The translations under genes were made by a program, and so were the position numbers. Below are positions 33,317 to 45,985 of a DNA stretch of 64,000 bases, piece by piece (position 1 is the first letter of the stretch; each line of letters opens with the position of its first letter). The notes under the pieces were generated by a model that worked only from the letters and a program-made list of their open reading frames with translations, was not told the origin of the DNA and made no database searches. The stretch is from assembly GCF_022682495.2 (NCBI RefSeq), contig NC_071389.1, positions 60,720,239 to 60,784,238 on the forward strand. The letters run 5' to 3'. This stretch comes from Desmodus rotundus (lineage: Eukaryota; Chordata; Mammalia; Chiroptera; Phyllostomidae).

Positions 33317-36300
33317 TGATGGGTGGTTTTATATGTGGATGTTCTTTTAGTCTCCCAGCCATGGTGGAGGTGGGGGGGGGGGGTGACTTTGGATGGTCAA
33401 GGGATCTTTTCTACATTTCATCCTTATTTTGCTCCCCCTTTTAAGGCCCCCCTACTTAGAAACTGACTGATATAAGTTCTATTAATATTAGTTAAGAACT
33501 ATAGCTACTAAAGGTTTAACTTTTTTGTTTTGAAAGAGTAAAAATTAAAGCACTGATGAGAACAGTGTATCTTTTAAAGATACAAATTAATTTAAAGTAA
33601 GATGAAATATTACTTTCATAATTAGAGTATGCATCCTGTAAGAAACTGAGCTTTGTAGAGTCATGTGGAATAGTGGAAAGAACATGTAAAATATAGTACA
33701 AGCATATATTGTATTAAGTAAATAATCAGTTTTCTTTCTCTAGAGTCTTTTTAAAATGTACATTAAAAAGTTAAGGTGTACTTTAAGTAAGAACATGAAC
33801 TTAGACTAAGAAAAATCTAAATTCTGTTTCCTAATACCTTCTGTTACTTCACTTTGGACAAATATTTTAATGGCTCCAAGCTATGCTATAAAATTAAGCA
33901 AGATGGGTTTGATAGAAAGGCTGTGATGTCTTCCTTCTTTATAATCCAATGATTCTAGTGTATTTATTAAAAGAAAAAATGTGCATTTTAAAAGGAGCAA
34001 GTCTTGGGAAACATTATAGAAGGATCTCATAAAATAATGCAGGTAGAGAAGTGGTAAATGAGTCTCAGTGCGAGCAATTATAAGGTAATTATTTAGGGAA
34101 ATCTTGTGGTACTTAAAGAATGATAGTCTCTGAATTTTGACTTACGAAATTTCTGAATCACTGTTTGGATCTTTGAAGCTACTCCCGTGTTCTACAGATA
34201 AAGGGGCTATCTAATTTTTGGTCATTAGGAGAGTACTGGAAATAAAACACAGAACATTCTGCTCTTAATGTAAACCCTTAGGATACACTGTATAGTGTGA
34301 TATTTTGTGTATAACAGATCCAGAAAGTTAAGATCAGGGGCAGCTAATAGGAATTAAGAGAAAGGAGCGTCTATTGTATGAGGATAAACTTAAAAAAAAA
34401 CAAAACAAAACTTCAATCTAGAAAGATTAGGGCTACATCATTGAAGTGTATAAATCAAGTAGTATAGACAGAAAAATCTTGGCTTGTTCACCTAAATTTG
34501 AAACACTAGATCTCATGAGTTATTCCTCAAAATTTATAAAAGTTAGTTGTAGAGCAAATAAAAGGAAGTACAGTGAAACATTGATACACTAAGCTTACAG
34601 AATAAATATATTTAACTGACTTGCAATCATTTATGTGATAGGTAAAACATTTGTGTTATAAATTTTGTTAGTATTTTCAGCAATTGCTAGAAAAATTTGG
34701 TTTTTTCTTTTTATTGGTTTAGTTATCCCTTCAGCTTTTACAACTACTGAAAGAGTTATAACTATTAAAAAATAGATCTTCACCTTTTTCTAATATTGAG
34801 GTTTATTATTATAATGCAAATAATAATTTTCCCCTGATGAAAAGGTATAGCATAAGTTTTTATATTTTAATCTGTTATAGTACATCCATTTAATTATTTT
34901 TTAAAATTTTTGGATGATGGGAGCTAAATAGTTGTCTTTATGTAGCTCATAGACTATTGGAAGATCTATATAAGTAAATGAGAATTTTTAGGAAGTATAA
35001 TATAGTATGTTTCCTGTAGTAATAATTTGGTTGTTCACATTTTGGTTGTCATGCAAATTAGCTTCAGAAATGCTCTGTATCAATGCAAATGGTTTTTTGA
35101 AACAAATGTGGGACTCATAAAAAGAAATACTCACTAGTTGATAATTCACAGTGATGAATGAATGACTCACTAGCATATTTGACAATAGTGCTGCCTTAGA
35201 AAATCCAATGTAGATGTCAGATCTTTGTCTGACTTGCTGTAGCCAGGTGTTAAGTTCCAAGCTTTACGGTCATGGTTTAAGGTTGTATTCTTTGTTGCCT
35301 ACTATTTATATGAGGTTAACTTTTCAATGACTTCTGAAATTTTCTTTTCCTGTAAGGCAACTGTTGAATCTAAACCTTGAAGTCTTTGGCAAATCTGTAT
35401 TCCCATCTGGACTTGGTCCTCAAAAAAACTGAAGATACTGTCTTGAGATCTCATTATCTTAGGGTCTTACCAAAATGAGTATTCAGTTTCTATACCATAT
35501 TATTTTTAAGTAGTTAACTACATAGCATCAGCAGACTATTGTGGTATGTGAGCCACAAACTTGAGAGAACATGTTTATACAGAAATTTGGCTCCTATAGA
35601 TATTTGAGGAGCCAGTTCTATTGATAATTTAGCTCCTTCAATCTAATCCTAGCTCAACTCTCCAGATGAGTAAAGGCCATGAAAAGTTAAACTGGGGAAG
35701 AATATGAACTCCTATTTGGGCTGTAGTCATAATGTTACTAAATAAACCATAGTTTGACAGATAGAATGACACAGAGACATAAAAGCTTTTGTTTGTTAGT
35801 CATTCAGTCGTCCGTCCTTCTCAGCCAGTACTTACTGCGCGCCTGCTTTGCACCAGGTGCTGTGCCCATCCGGAAATGCGAACATGCGAATGAAAGTAAG
35901 ACTTGGTTTCTTAAGCTGTGGGACAGATACATACAGATTCTTATGGTGAAATGTACAATGATACACAGGCACTCGAGACTGATACTTGGGTGAAAGTAAA
36001 ACAACAGTTTACATAGGAATAAGTGTAGAATTTTTGAGATCATGTTGGGAAGTAGGCTGTAATTGACTGAAATAGAAACTGGCTTTGAGTCCATTTTGGA
36101 GATGTTTACATCTGTAATTGTACCAACATTGATTTCTCAGCTGTTCCTCCCACTACACATTGTGACCTGTAAGGGGAGAGCCAGTATCTACATTGTTTAA
36201 TATTTTGATCCCCAGAATTTGGCACAGTTCCTAGCTCATAGTGAAAGCTAAAATCATGGATAGTTAAGTGAATAAAAAATTCAAGCCTATTTCAGAAGTA

Positions 36301-36567
36301 TTTAGCCCCCACCCCCTCAGTGGGCAGGTACTTTCTCTGTAATATTGAGTATATTGATTATTTGGGTATGGTGGTCAATTTACTTGATAAGAGGACACCT
36401 CTTTGCCTCTCTTCTTAGCACAAAGTTTATTTGACATTTATGTCAAAATTATATCGCTCTTAATTGGTAGGGAGAGATTGGTCTCACACTTCAGAGAGGA
36501 AGACATTGGATCAAGGGACAACTATTATGTTCCTAACCGTTGGAAAATTCTTGCTCATTTGAGGCCT
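33317..36567. other. Intronic AT-rich sequence, mostly unassigned
   Basis: A run of about 13 G lies at 33,371-33,383. An L2-like tail in plus orientation may lie at about 36,150-36,280 ('ggcacagttcctagctcat'). No exon or other clear repeat is seen in this 3.2 kb, the longest repeat-poor stretch of the intron. Confidence 0.45.
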
Positions 36568-36927
36568 GCTGTGGTCTGAATGTTTGTGTCTCTCAAAAAT
36601 TCATGTGTTGAAATCCTAACCTTCAAGGTGATAGTATCAGAAGATGCGACCTTTGAGAGGTGATTGAGTCATGAGGGCTCTGCGCTCATGGATGGAATTT
36701 GTGTCCTTGTAAAGAGGCCTGACAGAGTTCTCTTGCCCCTCCTGCCACATGAGGTTACATCGAGAATATGACTGTCAGTGAGGCAGTGGGCTTTCACCAG
36801 ACACCCTATCTGCCAGCCCCATGACCTTGAACTTCAACCTCTTCAGGACTGTGCGAAATAAATTCCTGTTGTTTATAAGCCACCCAGTCTATGGTATTCT
36901 GTTATAGCAGCCTGAACAGACGAGGCC
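36568..36927 (+). repeat. MaLR-type solo LTR
   Basis: It begins 'tgctgtggtctgaatgtttg'. Next come 'aattcatgtgttgaaatcc', 'ggtgattgagtcatgaggg' and 'tcaccagacaccctatctg', then the poly-A signal region 'gcgaaataaattcctg' and 'ccagtctatggtattctg'. This is the order of a MaLR (MST/MLT1-type) LTR. Confidence 0.85.
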
Positions 36928-37467
36928 GCTGCCATTCAGCTGCACCACCAGCACTATGTTCCCATCCTGTTGCTGCCATTCACCAATCTTTTGCAGATTA
37001 ACATATGATTGAGTTTAAATAACTATCTTTTCTTGAATTAAAAAATATACGTAACTGCATATTTAAGTGAGAATGTATTCTTATTCTCTGTGAAATGTAG
37101 CTTTTATTAACAGCAAATATTAATTTATCTAATTGAGAAAAAAATCAAATTATTCCCCTCCCCCCTTTTCTAAAAAATAAATTAACTGACTGTCCTTTGA
37201 GAATTTAGAATCTGGCTATGTAGGTGATCAGAAGTTACTAACCTGGGTACTTAATATTGTTATTCTAGTATCTGGATCACACAGATTCAGAAAATAATAA
37301 AAGTGTTCTAAAAGAGGCAATAATAGGTGTTACAATGTACTTACCTAAGCTCACTGTTACTTTTAAAATCTCTCCTAACCTGCAAAATGGAGATAGTGCT
37401 GAGTTGTGAGATTTAGGTATATATGTTTCTGTTGGCACCTTGAATATGATAATAAGTAGTAAATATA

Positions 37468-37673
37468 GCCCTGGCTGAGTGGCTCAGTTGGTTAGCGCAT
37501 TGTCCTGTACACCAAAAGGTTGTGGGTTTGAGCTCTGCCCAGGGCACATGCCTAGGTTGCAGGTTTGATCCCTGGTTGGGGCACATACCAATGTTTCTCT
37601 CTCACATTGATGTTTCTCTCCCTTCCTGTCTCTCTAACATCGATAAATATATCCTTGAGTGAGGATTGAAAAA
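37468..37673 (+). repeat. Ves-type SINE with perfect 11-bp target duplication
   Basis: Head 'gccctggctgagtggctcag' (A box region), B-box-like 'gggtttgagctctgcc', and body 'gtttctctctcacattgatg'. Flanks 'tagtaaatata' at 37,457-37,467 and 37,674-37,684 are identical. Confidence 0.96.
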
Positions 37674-37924
37674 TAGTAAATATAATGTTTTAAGGGAAAT
37701 CCTTAACCACTGTTTCTATAGACTGAGCACATTTTTTTTAACAAGTCTGAATTGCCAGTCAATAGACAACTAGAAATAGTAAATAAATCTACTGGAGTAA
37801 TTACACATTATTAGGAGATAATTTATATTCATAATCTCACAATCACCTAGAATAAAAGGATATAAAAATTCAGGGAGAATTTTTAGAGTTATCCATTAAA
37901 ACTTCAAAAATTACATAAAACAGC

Positions 37925-38090
37925 TTATTCCTCACAATAACCTTACATAATAGATACTATTATTATCATCATCATTTTTTTCTGGTAAGAAAACTAAGAC
38001 TTAAGGTTTACACAGCTAGTTAAAGGCAGAGCTTCGTGTAATGCAGGTTAGTTGTTGATCTGGTTCTAGGACCTCTACTCATACTCAGGG
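37925..38090 (-). repeat. MIR SINE fragment
   Basis: The complement of the MIR core is seen in 'attcctcacaataacc', 'atactattattatcatc' and 'acacagctagttaaaggcag'. Confidence 0.7.
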
Positions 38091-38224
38091 TTACACTGTT
38101 CCCTAACATGATGATGGTAGTTTCCTTTTAAAAGTTGTGCATTTGAAATTGTTCTAGAATACAAAGGGGCCTTAGAGGATCCTTGTACCTGCCTATCACC
38201 TTGTTGGAATGTTACTTTGCCTTC

Positions 38225-38635
38225 CCTGTGTGCCAGGTAGTGTTGTCAGTGCCACGTGGTACCACCTAATTTAACTTCATAACCCGCTGAGGGACAGACT
38301 ATGATTGGTTATTTTTTAAATTTATTTTTTATTTACTGATTTGAGAGAGAGAGAAACATTGATTTGTTGTCCCACTTCTTTATGCACTCATTGGTTGATT
38401 TTTGTTTGTGCTCTGACCAGGGATCAATCCCTCAACCTTGGTGTATCAGGGCAATGTTCTAACCTATTGAGCTACCTGGCCAGGGCCTGGTTTTATTTTA
38501 TACAAGAGAAAATGTAGGTGCAGAGAGATTAAGTAGCTTGGCCAAAGCTACATGGTTAGTAAGCAGTAAAGCAGGGATTTGAACCTAGGCAGTGTGACTC
38601 TTAAGTCTTTGTTCTTAACCACATGCCATGTTTGC
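38225..38635 (-). repeat. MIR SINE split by a Ves-type SINE
   Basis: Left piece: 'tgtgccaggtagtgttgtc' to 'ctatgattgg'. Right piece: 'aagtagcttggccaaagc' to 'ggatttgaacctaggcag'. Together they make one MIR in complement. The Ves-type SINE at about 38,317-38,486 lies between them. Confidence 0.8.
38317..38486 (-). repeat. Ves-type SINE inside a MIR
   Basis: It has 'gagagagagagaaacattg', 'cagggatcaatccctc' and the right end 'gagctacctggccagggc', the complement of a Ves-type head. Confidence 0.9.
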
Positions 38636-38639
38636 TACT

Positions 38640-41199
38640 TTTTGAAAACTTGTACTTTTTTTCCTTCATTTACTTATCTCTTTCATATTAATCTTTCCAG
38701 TGATGGTAAACTCATTGCTCTATAAGACAGTGTATAAGTCGGGGTTACACTGGAGAAACGATGTCAAACAGATATGTATTAGCAGATATATTGCAAAGAA
38801 TTGACTTACTGATTGTGGGGTCTGGCTAGGCAAGTCCAAAATTCATAGAGCACGCTGTTAGGAGGGGCAAGCTGGAACTCTGGGGCACAGGCTGAAGCTA
38901 CAGTCCACAGCTGAATTTCTTTAGGGAACCTTCAGTTTTAAGCAGAACTGAATCAGGCCCACTGAGATTATCTTGGGTAATCTTTACTTAAAGTAATCTG
39001 ATTATGAACTTTAATCACATCTACAAAATACCGTCAGAGCAAACCTAGGTTTGTTTCTGATCGAATAACTGGAGACCATACCCTGGCCAAGCTGACAATG
39101 AAAACCCATCATCACATACTCTGGTTTCTCTTCAGATTATAAAAATCTTCTGCCTTTTAAGACTGATCATCACAAAACAAATAAATAAATAAAACGGATT
39201 ATCACAGACATCTTTTTGTTTGTTTGTTTGTTTGTTTGTTTTAACCCCAGAGTGTGTGCAGGGAGGAGTGGAGGGGTGGGATTCATTTTCCCAAGCTAGA
39301 AATGGAATCTTTTATTTTCTTTGACCTTCATTTATTTCTTGATCACTCCTACCACCTTCTCAACTCCACCCTCGCCCCACAATGTACACAAACCACATTA
39401 CCTTTAAAAAAAACACAAGCCTCAAAATAAAAGGTACAGAAATTACTGAACCAGGAAACCTGTGCTGAGGCTACTGTGTTTGAACATAAAGTTGATCACT
39501 TTTTACATGACAATGTAGCCAATGTTGGTGTTCTTGGATTTCTCCTAAGAAGCTAGAAATTGAGAGGAAATCCAGAGAAATTTCCTGGCAGATTTTATTA
39601 AGTTTATGCTCAAGCACAAGGGAGTCAGCACAGAGGAAGGAAAGGCCCTCTGAACTGAACTGGGGGCTGGCTCTGTTTGGCTTGCTTTTATAAGATGGGG
39701 ACGAAGCAGACTGGGGTGAAAAGGGCAGGCTTGTGGAATTTTCCATTTCAGGGTTGGCGGCGTCCTTTATTAGCTGCGCTGCCCACTAACTATGGCAAGA
39801 TGGCCGACTGCTCTTCACCGCCAACCTAGAAAGTGCGTGTAGCATTAAAACCTTGATCAGCTGTGCCTGTGGGTCAGCAGTTTAAGCAAGCAGTGAGAAG
39901 TGAGATAAAATCAGCTGCCTCTGGGAGTTTCTAAGTAGGGAGTGGAGGGGTGATGACATTTTTGCGGTCAGCTTATTCTGACTACCTGGTCTTAACTTGG
40001 CTTCTGGGCCACCAAGTATTTTCTGTGCCCCGTCCCAAGGCCTTATGCTGCCTCAGTAAGGGAATTACACAGTAGAATCTCTTGCTAAATTCACTGACAT
40101 TCTAATAGGAAGTTAGCATGGAATTCTTACAGGAATTTAACTTATTAAATACAAGGAGCATTGGCCCACATAGTTGATGAGATAATCAGTGTTTAATAAA
40201 GTACAGAATTCTCTCTAGATTCTTAGATGCAAGGAGGGTTTCAGAGAGAGCTGCCTGCAGATATATATGTACATATAAAATATTTATACATTTATCCCTT
40301 TTTGATAAAATGCTATAAGATTTTTTACTAAGACATAGATTTAAAGTGATGTGTCATAAACCTTCAACTAGACTAAAAGGCTATCAGTTTAAGTGCCACA
40401 CAGACCCTCTCTGTTACACAGTTGGGGTTTCTAGAAATAAGGACATTGTCCCGTAGCAGTAGCCTTACCTGAGGCTCAATATAGAGAAGATCTTCTCAGA
40501 AAAAAATGTAAATGTGGCTTTTGTCTATTGGAGTTGATTGTAATTTGATCGTAAGGAACCCACAGAGTTTTTAAAGGAATTTTATCACTCAGATTGAAAG
40601 GGGCAGGGAACTCATGATGGAGGAAAAAGTCTCGGGGACTTACCCTCCCATGGACAGCAAAGAGGCTGAGAAGCTTTTCAGCTCTAAATATAGACCATTT
40701 CTTACGGAAAATGAAAAATGACTCAGAGGATGCAGTCCAGAAGCCACAGAGTAGAGCTAAGAGGCAGAGAGCCACCCCTGGGGCTAATCAAGGAACTGCT
40801 GACATGTGTCCCACTGGATCTCAGAACTGCTATTGACCCATGACTATTATGTGCCTCTTGTTTGAATTTCCCATTGCGTTTTCTGTTCTTGTCTCGCCAT
40901 TGTATCATATATTCCCTATGTGTTGGGAAGATAACTTGAATCTTTAGTTGACAGGTCTTCAGGTTAGAAGAGTCATTCCTGAGGAGCTGCATCTAAGAAT
41001 CTGGATCTGAGGGGCCTCTTCTACTTCTGTCTACACCTGATTTAGATTAGACCCTGGACTTTGAGCCAATGTTGTAATGGGATGAGACTTTTGGGGGTTG
41101 GGGGGTTGAATATATTTTGAAAATGGAAGAGTGTAAATATTATGTGGCCAGAGGGTAGACTGTGACGGAGTAGAGACGGCTGCAAAGTTTTAACCACCC
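38640..41199. other. Intronic sequence with an LTR-like GC-rich patch
   Basis: A (GTTT)n run lies at about 39,213-39,241. From 39,580 to 40,050 the text is LTR-like in composition and includes a YY1-like 'aagatggccgac' at 39,797, between the inverted words 'ggttggcgg' and 'ccgccaacc'. No coding is recognised. Confidence 0.4.
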
Positions 41200-41808
41200 T
41201 TTTCAATCAGAGGCATAGTTGATTTCTTCACCCCATTGAATCTGGGCCTGGCCCATGATTATTTATCCCAGAAAATACAGTGGATGTGATTGATGCTGAA
41301 TCAGTTCTAGGCTTATCCCTTTGAGAGAACTGACAGCCTGTGCTTTCATAGAAGCTATCTACTATGTAAGAAGTTTGACTATTCTGAGACCAGCCTTCTG
41401 TTAGAAGCCCAACTAGCCACTTGGAGAGAAAGAGAGGAGAGTGTGCATGAGGAGAGAGAGAGACAGAGACAGAGAGAGATTGGCCACGTGGAATAGTAGC
41501 ACTGGCACTAGACAAGTGAGCAAAACTTTCTTAGACCTTTCAGTCAGGCCAGCCTTCAACTGAAGCCAGGTGCGGAGCGGCTCAGCCCGCAGTGAGAATT
41601 GACATGTGAGACATGGCCTCAGTTGGGCTGTTCCAGCCATACTGTAGCTGTTTGAGCCACCCAGTTTGGACCCCAGACCCCAGAGAGAGATGAACAATTC
41701 CTGCTATACCTTGTCTATTCTTGAGCCACAGAATTGTGAGCAAAATGTAGTTATTGTGTTAATAATAAATTTTTGTATTTGTTACATGGCAATAGATAAC
41801 TGAAACAC
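41200..41808 (+). repeat. MLT1-type LTR
   Basis: It ends 'gccacagaattgtgagc' and 'atggcaatagataactgaaac', characteristic of MLT1 LTRs. The interior holds 'ttggagagaaagagagga' and 'gtttgagccacccag'. The 5' part is diverged. Confidence 0.7.
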
Positions 41809-42121
41809 AAATGAAGAAACTGAAATACAGAAAAATTCTGTCATCTGCCCAGAGACAGTAAGAACTGTTGACGTCAGTTGCATTTTTAACTGCCTATGTC
41901 CCTGTTCTTTCCAGAGGACCCTCTGGAACCTCTTTCCATCATTGGCAAGCCTGTCTGGACCTACAGCTTTTCCATGTAATGGAAGTTTATTCCCTAGCCC
42001 CTTACATTTGATAGTTGGACGGTTATAGGTAGAATAACTCCTTGGCTTGACTGCAGAGTAATAATATAATTTGACACATAGCTGGGTACTATTTTTTAAA
42101 AATAGCACTGTCTTTAAAAAT

Positions 42122-42335
42122 AGCCCTGGCTGGTGTGGCTCAGTGGATTGAGTGCTGGCCTGCAAACCAGTGGGTCATTGGTTCGATTCTCAGGGCACAT
42201 GCCTGAGTTGCAGACCGTGTCCCAGATAGGGGCACTCGAGAAGAAAGCACACATTGGTGTTTCTCTCCCCCTCTTTCTCCCTCCCTTCCCCTCTCTAAAA
42301 ATAAATAAAATCTTTAAAATAAATAAGTAAAATAA
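42122..42335 (+). repeat. Ves-type SINE
   Basis: Head 'gccctggctggtgtggctca', B-box 'ggttcgattctcagg', body 'acattggtgtttctctcccc' and an (AAAT)-like tail. The head and pol III boxes are well preserved. Confidence 0.96.
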
Positions 42336-42869
42336 AAAGAGTAGTACCTTCTCTGAGCTATTGGAAAAACAGAGTCCTTACACAAAAAAGCTTTTAGTTA
42401 GCATCTAACTTAAAATTTCTTACAGGAAATTCAGAATAATTTATATGATATATAAAAAAGTAAACAACTTAGTACTCATGAAACATTAAAGTTTTTCTCA
42501 AATGCCCTTGTAATTGCACTATTGATTAGAGGTCGTCGTCTTGACCATTCCTGGAACAGAATTCTACCCCGGTCACTTCTCCCTTCTGGATATTTGCTTC
42601 TGGAACATCCAGTTCCTTCCCACCTTCTTAATATGCAGAGAAACTTCTCTCACAGGAAAATGGATCTGACATCAAGGTACTGATACTTGACTTTTTTTTT
42701 TAACCTAGAGTGAGTTTATTAAACTGTTTTTCTCAAAGGAACTTTCATAGTAACTATTATGAAAGTGAAAATTTCCACTTATCATTACTTATGTATTAAA
42801 AAAGAAGAAAAATCTCAACCAGAATCCCAATATTCACAGATAACCACTGTTAGCATTTTTTCTTCAATA

Positions 42870-43371
42870 TTGTAGTCCCCCTTTATCTGCCCTTTCACTT
42901 TCTATGGTTTTAGTTACCCACAGTCAACCACATTCCAAAAACATTAAATGGAAAATTCCAGAAATAAGCAATTCATAAGTTTTAAACCTTGCACCATTCT
43001 GAGTAGTGTGATGAAACCTTATGTCCTTCCTGGGATATGAATCATCCCTCTGTCCAGTGCATCCGTGCTGTATATGCCCCCTGCCAGTGAGTCACTGAGC
43101 AGCCAGCTCAGTCATCCGACAGAGTGTTGGGGTAGCATGGGGCTTGCATTCAGGTCACCCTTATTTTACTTAGTGATGGCCCCAGGCACAGAGGTAGTGA
43201 TGCTGGCAATTTGGATATGCCAAAGAGACACCATAAATCCCTTCCTTTAAGTGAAAAGGCATGTATGAATAGGAAAAAACTTAGTATGTATAGGGTTTGG
43301 TGCTATCCTTGGCTTTAGGCATCCACTGGAATTCTTGGAATTTATCACCCATGTGTAAGGGGAAACTACTA
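42870..43371 (+). mobile_element. Tigger-like (pogo) DNA transposon
   Basis: It starts 'ttgtagtccccctttatc', contains 'cattaaatggaaaattccag' and 'gcaatttggatatgccaaag', and ends 'gtgtaaggggaaactact'. It is an internally deleted relative of the copies at 10.7 and 26.5 kb. Confidence 0.85.
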
Positions 43372-43429
43372 TGTATCCTTTTAAAAAATATATGGGTGAG
43401 TTTTAACAAAAATGGGGTTATGATGATAA

Positions 43430-43660
43430 TAGTATGTGCTCATTATGTGTCAGGCACTATTATAAATGCTTTAATCAGGTTTATTTCATATAATCTACCT
43501 CATAATCCAGTGAGGTCTATATTTTTATTAACCTCTTTTTGCAGGTGAAGAAAGTGAAACAGTTAAGTAATTTGCCCAAGCTCACATAACTGGGATTCAA
43601 ATGCAAGAAGTCTTGAATTTAGAGCCTGCCCTTTAACCATTAACCTAACCTGCCATCTGT
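43430..43660 (-). repeat. MIR SINE
   Basis: The complement of MIR: 'cattatgtgtcaggcac', 'aagtaatttgcccaagctc' and 'gggattcaaatgcaag'. Confidence 0.8.
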
Positions 43661-43839
43661 ATTAATACAGTGATTTATACTTTGGTTTTATTTTGTTTTA
43701 TTTTTATGTTACGAATTTTTCCATGTGGTCAGATACTATTCTGTAGGAAATTTCTACATTCAGTATATTAAATTTTTAAAAATAATAACATGTATAGAAC
43801 TAATTTTTAAAATTCTACTTCAATAGTAACCATTCTCTG

Positions 43840-44420
43840 TACTTCCAATAGCATTGGTCCATCCGTTTTGCTTGTTTTATGAATTTAATCACGTAGTATG
43901 CGCTCTTTCATGGCTGGCTTCTTTTGCCTGACAGTTTATAGAATCCATCCCTGTTATTGAGCATAGTTGGAAATTGTCTGTTCTCTTTGCTGTATATTCT
44001 ATTGTTTGAGTATATCACAATTTATCAGTACTGTTATGGGGTGTGATAAGTGTCCATTTTAGAGTTAATATAAATGCTGCTGCTATAAACATATATTTTG
44101 ATGAATATACATATGCATTTCTATTGAGTATAGTTGTAGACATTAAACTTTAATACAAATAGTTTTCTAACATGGTTATACTATTTTGTGTTACTGCCAG
44201 CATTGTATGAGAGTTTTGTCATTCTACATTTTTACCAACTTTCAGTTTTTTTCTTTCTTATTTGCTTTACTCATTGTGATGGGTATTACAATAACATTTT
44301 TATGATACACACTATTCCATTATATAGAGATGTACTGTCTTTTTTAAAAAGCAGCTCTTATTGCTGGACATTTAAGTTGTCTCCATTTTTTGAAAAAATA
44401 TAAATATGAGGTTAATATTC
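43840..44420 (-). repeat. Old L1 3' fragment, minus strand
   Basis: The text 'tttcatggctggcttctttt', 'ctgttctctttgctgtat' and 'aatgctgctgctataaac' matches the complement of an ancient L1 3' end. Confidence 0.55.
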
Positions 44421-44548
44421 TTGTAGATTTTTTTTTAATTTCGGATACATGTGTCTAATGCAAATAATATGAGAGTTTGTTTCACTGACATAAGAATGAG
44501 TTATAACTTTTACAACTTCAGTTACTTGGTAAAAGATCTCATACTTTA

Positions 44549-44984
44549 TTTTATCTTATTTTTTTAATTTAATTTTTAATGTATTTTTTCCCATTACCAT
44601 TTATTCCCCTTATACCCCACTCCCCCCAGTAGTCACCACACTGTTGTTCATGTCTATGAGTCCCTTTTCCTTTTTTCTCAATCCCTCCACCCCTTACCTC
44701 CCTGCAAGCTGTCATCCTGCTCTCCATCTATGAGTCTGTCCCCATTTTCCTTGTTAGTTCCGTTTGTTCCTTAGATTCCACATATGAGTGAAATCATACA
44801 GTCGCCAAGATTTGAAAGCAGCCCATGTGTCCATTAGTAGATGAGTGGATAAAACAAATATGGGACATTTACACAATGGAATACGACTTGGCTGTAAAAA
44901 AGAACATTTTACCATTTGCGACAGCATGGATAGATTTGGAGAACATTATGCTAAGTGAAATAAGCCAGTCAGAGGAAGTGAAAT
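44549..44984 (-). mobile_element. L1 3' end with 5' inversion (twin priming)
   Basis: From 44,549 to about 44,800 the L1 3'UTR reads on the minus strand, back to 'ccacatatgagtgaaatcat'. From about 44,801 to 44,984 the adjacent upstream ORF2 segment reads on the plus strand ('ggacatttacacaatgg', 'gctaagtgaaataagccag'). The two pieces are neighbours in a normal L1 but joined head to head. Flanks 'aagatctcatacttta' (44,533-44,548) and 'aagatatctcatatttta' (44,985-45,002) look like a decayed target duplication. Confidence 0.85.
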
Positions 44985-45719
44985 AAGATATCTCATATTT
45001 TAAATTCAAATTAATTTTATTTCCAGCAAAAGTTGAAGATTGTTTATTGGTAATTTTATATTTTTGAAAAACCTGTTCTCATCCTGTGCTTATATTTCCA
45101 TTGAAACGGTTGTGAATGTCTATTTGTTACCATTATCAACCCTTCTCTGGCTATATATTAAGAAACTTTTTCTGTTTATCTTTAAATATTATAAAAAGTT
45201 AAGTTTTTATATAATCAAGTTTATATTTTACAGTTTTTGTCTTTGATAACATTTTTTAAAAGGCCTGTTCATATATTCAACTCTTGCATTCTGCTCTCTT
45301 CTTCCCATCTGTGTTATATATTTGTGGGTACATATACATGTTATATGCATATTTAATTTTTTTCCATTTGAAAAATAATATGAAAATGTAAACTTACTCC
45401 CGCTATTCTATATTATTTTCTTTTTCTCAAATTCCCGTCAAAACAAACTACTTAATTAATAGGCTAAATTCACAGCTTCCACTTTCTTACTTTCTGTTTA
45501 TACTTCAAATCCTTAGTTTGATTTTTATTCCTACCTGCTCTGGCAAGCATCATCAGTGATCCTAGAGTTGTTTCTGTTTGTGAGGGTTTTTCCTTTACTC
45601 TATAATAGAGTTTCTTTTTTATTGTTAAGAAAATTTTTGTGGTTTCATTGTGTCATGAGGCATTGAAACATCTGAACAAACCAATATTTGGGTGGTAAGG
45701 CAGCTGCTTCGTCCATAGA

Positions 45720-45770
45720 TTACAGAGAGAGAGGGAGAGAGAGAGGGAGAGAGAGGGAGAGACAGACAAC
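45720..45770. repeat. GA-rich simple repeat
   Basis: A run of GAGAGAGG-type units. Confidence 0.9.
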
Positions 45771-45985
45771 TTTGTGCCAGCACAGTACAAACTTCTCCTG
45801 TCAGATGTAACTAGTGTAGCATTCAAACATCATGCACAGTACCCAGGGAGCAGCAGCGCACTGCACCCACTTCCGCTGCAGTCCTGCTCATTTGTGTGTG
45901 ATATTTGGAGCATCTGGAGGAGTGTGAATACTATTGGGAAGAGGAGGGAGCAGGAAACAGCCTGAATGCCTGGCTGGGGAGGAGG

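Noticed and set aside
37468..37540. tRNA-like sequence with A and B boxes
   Set aside because: It is the head of a Ves-type SINE with tail and target duplication, not a functional tRNA gene.
44370..44410. 'tttttgaaaaaata' as a possible start of PRKACB exon 2
   Set aside because: Surrounding bases do not encode the expected KEDFLKKWENP-type reading and lack splice sites.
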